In this document: one piece after another, positions 13,776 to 17,085 of the stretch
How the letters are laid out: every line of letters starts with the position of its first letter
How positions within the stretch are numbered: position 1 is the stretch's first letter
NCBI GenBank assembly: GCA_017449925.1
Contig: JAFSYO010000084.1
Span: forward strand, 1-17,085
Direction of reading: 5' to 3'
Length of the DNA stretch: 17,085 bases
Origin: Stomatobaculum sp.
GTDB lineage: Bacteria > Bacillota_A > Clostridia > Lachnospirales > Lachnospiraceae
Program-made: the position numbers and the translations under genes
Notes under the pieces: model-generated
Told to the model about the DNA's origin: nothing
The model's database searches: none
Seen by the model: only the letters and a program-made list of their open reading frames with translations

Positions 13776-15587
13776 ATGGAGAGAGAAGAATTTCTGAAAG
13801 TTTACCGTCACTCCCTGGCCCATGTTCTTGCCAAAGCTGTGATCGAGATCTTTGGCAAGGAGAATGTCCAGTACGCCATCGGTCCGCAGATCGCAGACGG
13901 CCTGTACTATGATTTCATCCTGCCCCGTACCGTGAACAAGGATGACTTCGCACAGATCGAGAACAAGATGCGGGAGATCCTGAAGAGGAAAGAGAACTGG
14001 ACTGAGAAAGAAATGACCCGCGCAGAGGCGCTGGAACTGTTCAAGGATCAGAAGTTCAAAGTTGAGCTGATCCAGGATCTTCCGGAGGATGAGAAGCTTA
14101 CCATCTGGTACACGGGAGATGATTTCGTGGATCTGTGCCGCGGGCCGCATATTGCCAATTCCGCGGAGCTTCTGAGCACTGCCTTCCAGGTGAAGTCTGT
14201 CTCCGGTTCCTATTGGAGAGGCGATGAAAAGCGTGATCAGCTGCAGAGGATCTACGTGTACGCTTTCCCGTCCAAGGACGAACTCAAAGCCCATCTGAAG
14301 CTGGTGCAGGAGGCGATGGAGCGGGATCACAAGAAACTGGGACCGCAGCTGGATCTCTTCATGTTCGATGAAAGCGCGCCGGGTATGCCCTACTGGCTGC
14401 CGCGGGGCTGGAAGCTCTTCAACGCACTCCTCGCCTACTGGAGAGAGATTCATGAGGAAGCAGGCTACAACGAGATCTCCGGGCCGGTGCTGTCCAATAA
14501 GAAGCTCTGGGAGACTTCCGGCCACTGGGGCCACTATGTGAACAACATGTTCATCATCCCCGGCCAGGACGAGAACGGAGAGGCGTCTATCCTGGCGGAA
14601 GACACCATGGCCGCAAAACCCATGAACTGCCCGAACTCCATCAAGGTGTTCCAGCGGTCGCTCCGCTCCTACAAGGAGCTTCCTTTCCGGATCAACCAGG
14701 TCGACGTGATCCACAGAAAAGAAAAGTCCGGCGAGCTGAACGGACTGTTCCGCGTGCAGCTGTTCCGGCAGGACGACGCGCATATTTTGGTAACGGAGGA
14801 TCAGATCGCTTCCGAGATCAACAGCATTATGGATATCGCCGGCAAGCTGTACGGTACCTTCGGTCTGACCTACATCGCTGAGCTTTCCACCAGACCTGAC
14901 GATTTCATGGGAGATATCGAGACCTGGAACCAGGCCGAGGCTGACCTGAAGAAGATCCTGGATGAAAAGTACGGAGAGGGGAATTACGAGATCAATGAGG
15001 GCGACGGCGCTTTCTACGGCCCGAAGATCGACCTTAAGATGCGCGACGCCCTTGGAAGAGAGTGGCAGATGGGCACCATCCAGCTGGATTTCCAGCTGCC
15101 TCTGAACTTCGGCATGAAGTATGTGGCCCAGGACGGGACGCAGAAGCAGCCGGTGATGATCCACCGCGCGATCTTCGGCTCCATGGAGCGTTTCATCGGC
15201 ATCCTGATCGAAAACTTCAAGGGCGCCTTCCCCTTCTGGCTGTCCCCGGTTCAGGTGGGCATTGTCCCGATCCGCACCGAGCATAACGAGTATGCTGAAA
15301 AAGTCGCGAAGATGCTCAGGAAGAACGGCATCCGCTTTGAGGTGGATTACACCGATTCCAACATGAAGGAAAAGATCAAGAAGTATAAGAACCTCAAGGA
15401 TCCTTACATCATCGTCCTCGGCGATCAGGAAGCGGCCGAGAACACCGTTTCCATCAACGTGCGCGGCTCCAACAAGCAGATCCGGAACGTGCCGCTTGAC
15501 GTGTTCCTCGACATGTGCGAGACCATGAATGAGGAGAAGAACCTGGAACTGCTCAGCGAAGTTCCGGCGGAGTATGCGAAAGCCTGA
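13776..15587 (+). CDS. thrS: Threonyl-tRNA synthetase (lacking the TGS domain)
   Basis: This class II synthetase charges tRNA-Thr and edits mischarged Ser-tRNA-Thr. The 603-aa product begins almost directly with the editing domain (HSLAH, His12 and His16; CRGPH, Cys121 and His125), so the about 60-residue N-terminal TGS domain is absent. Editing residues are complete. The catalytic core keeps the zinc ligands Cys285 (MNCPN), His336 (QDDAH) and His463 (MIHRA), motif-2 Arg314/Glu316, and the GSMERFIGIL motif 3. Near Cys285 it reads CPNS rather than the common CPGH or CPHH, and the stretch before motif 2 reads INQVD rather than the common AELG, so it belongs to a divergent branch. An anticodon-binding domain occupies about 495-590. 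AAGGAGG (13763-13769) lies 6 bases before ATG. Confidence 0.97.
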   Translation: MEREEFLKVYRHSLAHVLAKAVIEIFGKENVQYAIGPQIADGLYYDFILPRTVNKDDFAQIENKMREILKRKENWTEKEMTRAEALELFKDQKFKVELIQDLPEDEKLTIWYTGDDFVDLCRGPHIANSAELLSTAFQVKSVSGSYWRGDEKRDQLQRIYVYAFPSKDELKAHLKLVQEAMERDHKKLGPQLDLFMFDESAPGMPYWLPRGWKLFNALLAYWREIHEEAGYNEISGPVLSNKKLWETSGHWGHYVNNMFIIPGQDENGEASILAEDTMAAKPMNCPNSIKVFQRSLRSYKELPFRINQVDVIHRKEKSGELNGLFRVQLFRQDDAHILVTEDQIASEINSIMDIAGKLYGTFGLTYIAELSTRPDDFMGDIETWNQAEADLKKILDEKYGEGNYEINEGDGAFYGPKIDLKMRDALGREWQMGTIQLDFQLPLNFGMKYVAQDGTQKQPVMIHRAIFGSMERFIGILIENFKGAFPFWLSPVQVGIVPIRTEHNEYAEKVAKMLRKNGIRFEVDYTDSNMKEKIKKYKNLKDPYIIVLGDQEAAENTVSINVRGSNKQIRNVPLDVFLDMCETMNEEKNLELLSEVPAEYAKA

Positions 15588-15594
15588 ATAAACA

Positions 15595-15761
15595 GCAGAA
15601 ACTGTCGACACTGATGGCAGGGGTTCCCTTTGTCAGCTTCGCTGCGCTGCATTCGGACGGCGCTTTGTGCTCCATGAAACCGTGGGGTCGCAGTCGCGCC
15701 GCCGCACAGCGCAGCGAAGCTGAGTCGGGAACTTGATGCCATCAGGTCTGACAGTTTCTGC
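15595..15761. repeat. 167-bp imperfect inverted repeat after thrS
   Basis: The two halves form a long interrupted hairpin: GCAGAAACTGTC (15595-15606) with 15750-15761; CTGATGGCA (15611-15619) with 15737-15745; GTTCCC (15623-15628) with 15727-15732; a 16-bp perfect block CAGCTTCGCTGCGCTG (15634-15649) with 15707-15722; CGGCGC (15658-15663) with 15696-15701; and an apical CCATG/CGTGG (15672-15676, 15681-15685) with loop AAAC. There is no coding potential and no U-run. It fills the gap between thrS and the infC promoter and may be a palindromic repeat element (MITE- or REP-like) that also blocks read-through. Confidence 0.85.
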
Positions 15762-15772
15762 CATTATTATCT

Positions 15773-15800
15773 TGACAAATATCAAGTCTTTTGCTATAGT
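15773..15800 (+). promoter_or_regulatory. Strong promoter for infC-rpmI-rplT
   Basis: Consensus -35 TTGACA (15773-15778), 16-base spacer, -10 TATAGT (15795-15800) preceded by TGC (an extended -10). Predicted start is near 15807. It is the best promoter match in the window, as expected for a ribosomal protein operon. Confidence 0.85.
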
Positions 15801-15806
15801 CTGAAT

Positions 15807-15976
15807 GTTGCAATTTACAGGAAAGCAGGCTTGCCTCACCTCGGCACTACTGACAGTGTCCCGGGTTCATAATGGAACAGCTTCGGTTCTTTTTTCATAT
15901 GCCGAAGATGTATTTATTGTGATACGGCGGAGCTTTCCACCGTATTTTTTCTTTTATAAACTGGAGGTGTACAGCT
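15807..15976 (+). ncRNA. infC operon leader RNA (L20-leader-like)
   Basis: A leader of about 170 nt runs from the promoter to infC. It holds CACT/AGTG (15845-15848 with 15855-15858), GTTC (15865-15868), GAAC (15875-15878) and GTTC (15886-15889), where GAAC can pair with either GTTC, CTTCGG/CCGAAG (15881-15886 with 15902-15907), and a final terminator. In Bacillus the infC-rpmI-rplT leader is bound by L20, which causes premature termination. Position and terminator fit that model; I did not verify the L20-binding fold. Confidence 0.7.
15922..15955 (+). terminator. Attenuator terminator in the infC leader
   Basis: ATACGG (15922-15927) and GGA (15929-15931) pair with TCC (15936-15938) and CCGTAT (15940-15945), with one C/A mismatch and loop GCTT, followed by TTTTT-C-TTTT (15946-15955). 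It ends about 20 bases before the infC start, so it must be bypassed for expression, consistent with autogenous control by L20. Confidence 0.85.
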
Positions 15977-16486
15977 ATCAGCGAATCATTGGTTAACGGA
16001 CAGATCCGCTTCCGGGAGGTCCGGCTCATCGGTACGGAAGGTGAACAGCTTGGAGTCATGTCGTCTCAGGAAGCTCTGGAAAAGGCCGAAGAAGCAGAGC
16101 TTGATCTTGTATGCATTGCGCCGACAGCGAAGCCGCCGGTCTGCAAGATCATTGACTACAGCAAGTATCGCTATGATATGATCCGCCGCGAAAAGGAAGC
16201 CAGAAAGAAACAGAAGATCGTGGAGCTGAAGGAGATCCGTCTGTCTCCGAACATTGACACGAACGATCTGGCAACCAAAGTCAACGCCGCCAGGAAATTC
16301 CTTGAAAAAGGAAACAAAGTCAAGGTAACGCTGCGTTTCAGGGGCCGCGAGATGTCTCATATGAATCAGTCCAGATATATTCTGGATGATTTTGCAAAAG
16401 AACTCGCGGATATCGCTGTGATCGACAAGCCTTCCAAAGTGGAAGGCCGCAGTCTGGTCATGTTCCTGAGCGCAAAAAAGAATTAA
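15977..16486 (+). CDS. infC: Translation initiation factor IF-3
   Basis: IF-3 keeps 30S subunits free and checks start-codon and initiator-tRNA pairing. From 15977 the product has 169 residues: N-terminal [21 protein letters not shown], linker helix with [16 protein letters not shown], and C-terminal [16 protein letters not shown] and [18 protein letters not shown] (15963-15968) points to an initiation codon about 8 bases later; the in-frame codon there is ATC (15977). The nearest usual start in frame, TTG at 15989, is 20 bases from the Shine-Dalgarno and would trim the N-terminus. Rare starts of the AUU/AUC type are characteristic of infC and let IF-3 repress its own translation. Gene callers may report 15989. 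Confidence 0.95.
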   Translation: MSESLVNGQIRFREVRLIGTEGEQLGVMSSQEALEKAEEAELDLVCIAPTAKPPVCKIIDYSKYRYDMIRREKEARKKQKIVELKEIRLSPNIDTNDLATKVNAARKFLEKGNKVKVTLRFRGREMSHMNQSRYILDDFAKELADIAVIDKPSKVEGRSLVMFLSAKKN

Positions 16487-16502
16487 CAGGAGGATAGTAA
16501 CA

Positions 16503-16700
16503 ATGCCGAAGGTAAAAACTAGCAGAGCAGCAGCAAAGCGTTTTAAAGCGTCCGGTACCGGTAAGCTTATCAGAAACAAGGCTTATAAGTCCCACATCTT
16601 AACGAAGAAGTCTACGAAGAGAAAAAGAAATCTCAGAAAAGACATCGTGACCGATCAGACGAACGCAAAGGTCATGAAGAAGATCCTGCCGTATCTGTAA
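16503..16700 (+). CDS. rpmI: 50S ribosomal protein L35
   Basis: A small, very basic 65-residue ribosomal protein with the typical start [20 protein letters not shown], the KRKRNLRKD segment and the ending [14 protein letters not shown] (16488-16493) lies 9 bases before ATG. It is 16 bases after infC and 34 bases before rplT, the universal infC-rpmI-rplT order. Confidence 0.98.
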   Translation: MPKVKTSRAAAKRFKASGTGKLIRNKAYKSHILTKKSTKRKRNLRKDIVTDQTNAKVMKKILPYL

Positions 16701-16734
16701 GGGGAAAGAACGTTAAGAAGGAGGAACAGGAACA

Positions 16735-17085
16735 ATGGCAAGAGTAAAAGGTGCTATGCACGCAAAAGCAAAACATAACAGAACGCTGAAGCTGGCCAAG
16801 GGCTACAGAGGCGCTCGTTCCAAGCAGTACAGAATCGCAAAGCAGACCGTGATGAGAGCTCTGGCTACGGCTTATGAAGGCCGCAAGCAGAAGAAGAGAC
16901 AGTTCAGACAGCTGTGGATCGCAAGAATCAACGCAGGCTGCAGAATGAACGGAATCTCCTACAGCAAGTTTATCTTCGGTCTGAAGAAGGCTGGCATCGA
17001 GCTGAACAGAAAGGTCCTGGCGGAGATCGCCATCAACGACGCTGCCGGCTTCACCAAGCTGGTCGACGCTGCAAAGGCTCAGATC
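16735..17085 (+). CDS. rplT: 50S ribosomal protein L20 (3' end at window edge)
   Basis: L20 is an early 23S rRNA-binding assembly protein and, in Bacillus-type systems, the repressor of its own operon through the infC leader. It starts at ATG 16735 with AAGGAGG at 16718-16724. The 117 codons present read [20 protein letters not shown], then [31 protein letters not shown] and [17 protein letters not shown], covering essentially the whole protein. No stop codon is reached, so only the last few residues are missing. Confidence 0.97.
   Translation, partial: MARVKGAMHAKAKHNRTLKLAKGYRGARSKQYRIAKQTVMRALATAYEGRKQKKRQFRQLWIARINAGCRMNGISYSKFIFGLKKAGIELNRKVLAEIAINDAAGFTKLVDAAKAQI

Noticed and set aside
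13619..13912. 97-codon plus-strand frame across the T-box and start of thrS
   Set aside because: It lies over the T-box structural elements and terminator, and its end is out of frame with thrS.
13761..15611. 616-codon open frame on the minus strand opposite thrS
   Set aside because: Antisense shadow of the thrS frame with no family resemblance.
15805..15996. 63-codon plus-strand frame in the infC leader
   Set aside because: It would begin at the transcription start itself with no room for a ribosome binding site, and crosses the attenuator terminator; no sign of a leader peptide with regulatory codons.

Overview
The window is a 17 kb stretch of housekeeping chromosome from a Gram-positive, low-GC-lineage bacterium (Bacillota). 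Class Clostridia is most likely and a Lachnospiraceae-like relative plausible. The basis is the gene order rimP-nusA-ylxR-ylxQ-infB-rbfA-nrnA-truB-ribF-rpsO-pnp, a T-box leader before thrS, an infC-rpmI-rplT operon behind a structured leader with a terminator, strong AGGAGG ribosome binding sites, and an IF2 with a glycine/glutamine/tyrosine-rich N-terminus. Every protein-coding gene is on the + strand. Genus and species cannot be fixed from the sequence alone.

Layout. (1) Positions 2-781 hold the 3' end of htpG (Hsp90), with an acidic linker inside its C-terminal domain. (2) A sigma-A-type promoter and a 12-bp hairpin precede rimP, which opens a tightly packed transcription/translation operon: rimP, nusA, ylxR (rnpM), ylxQ, infB, rbfA, nrnA, truB, ribF. 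Several genes overlap, and several start with non-AUG codons. (3) A promoter in the last codons of ribF reads rpsO. A strong hairpin separates rpsO from pnp, then comes mgtE, closed by a good intrinsic terminator near 13400. (4) A complete threonine T-box leader (about 13481-13727, candidate specifier ACC) controls thrS. (5) A 167-bp imperfect inverted repeat follows thrS. (6) A strong promoter, a leader RNA and an attenuator-type terminator precede infC, which appears to start at AUC, then rpmI and rplT, the latter running off the window.

How the genes work together. The first block supplies transcription elongation control (NusA), 30S maturation (RimP, RbfA), RNase P modulation (YlxR), initiation (IF2), tRNA pseudouridylation (TruB), nanoRNA and pAp clean-up (NrnA), flavin cofactors (RibF), ribosomal protein S15 and mRNA decay (PNPase). 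The second supplies charged tRNA-Thr, IF3, L35 and L20. Much of the regulation visible in the sequence is at the RNA level: T-box, infC leader, a possible S15 leader, the rpsO-pnp hairpin and rare start codons.

I do not see a wholly new system. The features most worth a second look are the two tandem-repeat arrays in the IF2 N-terminus, the divergent TGS-less threonyl-tRNA synthetase, the long inverted repeat downstream of thrS, the competing pairings in the infC leader, the probable AUU and AUC starts of ylxQ and infC, and the GNRA-capped hairpin between pnp and mgtE.
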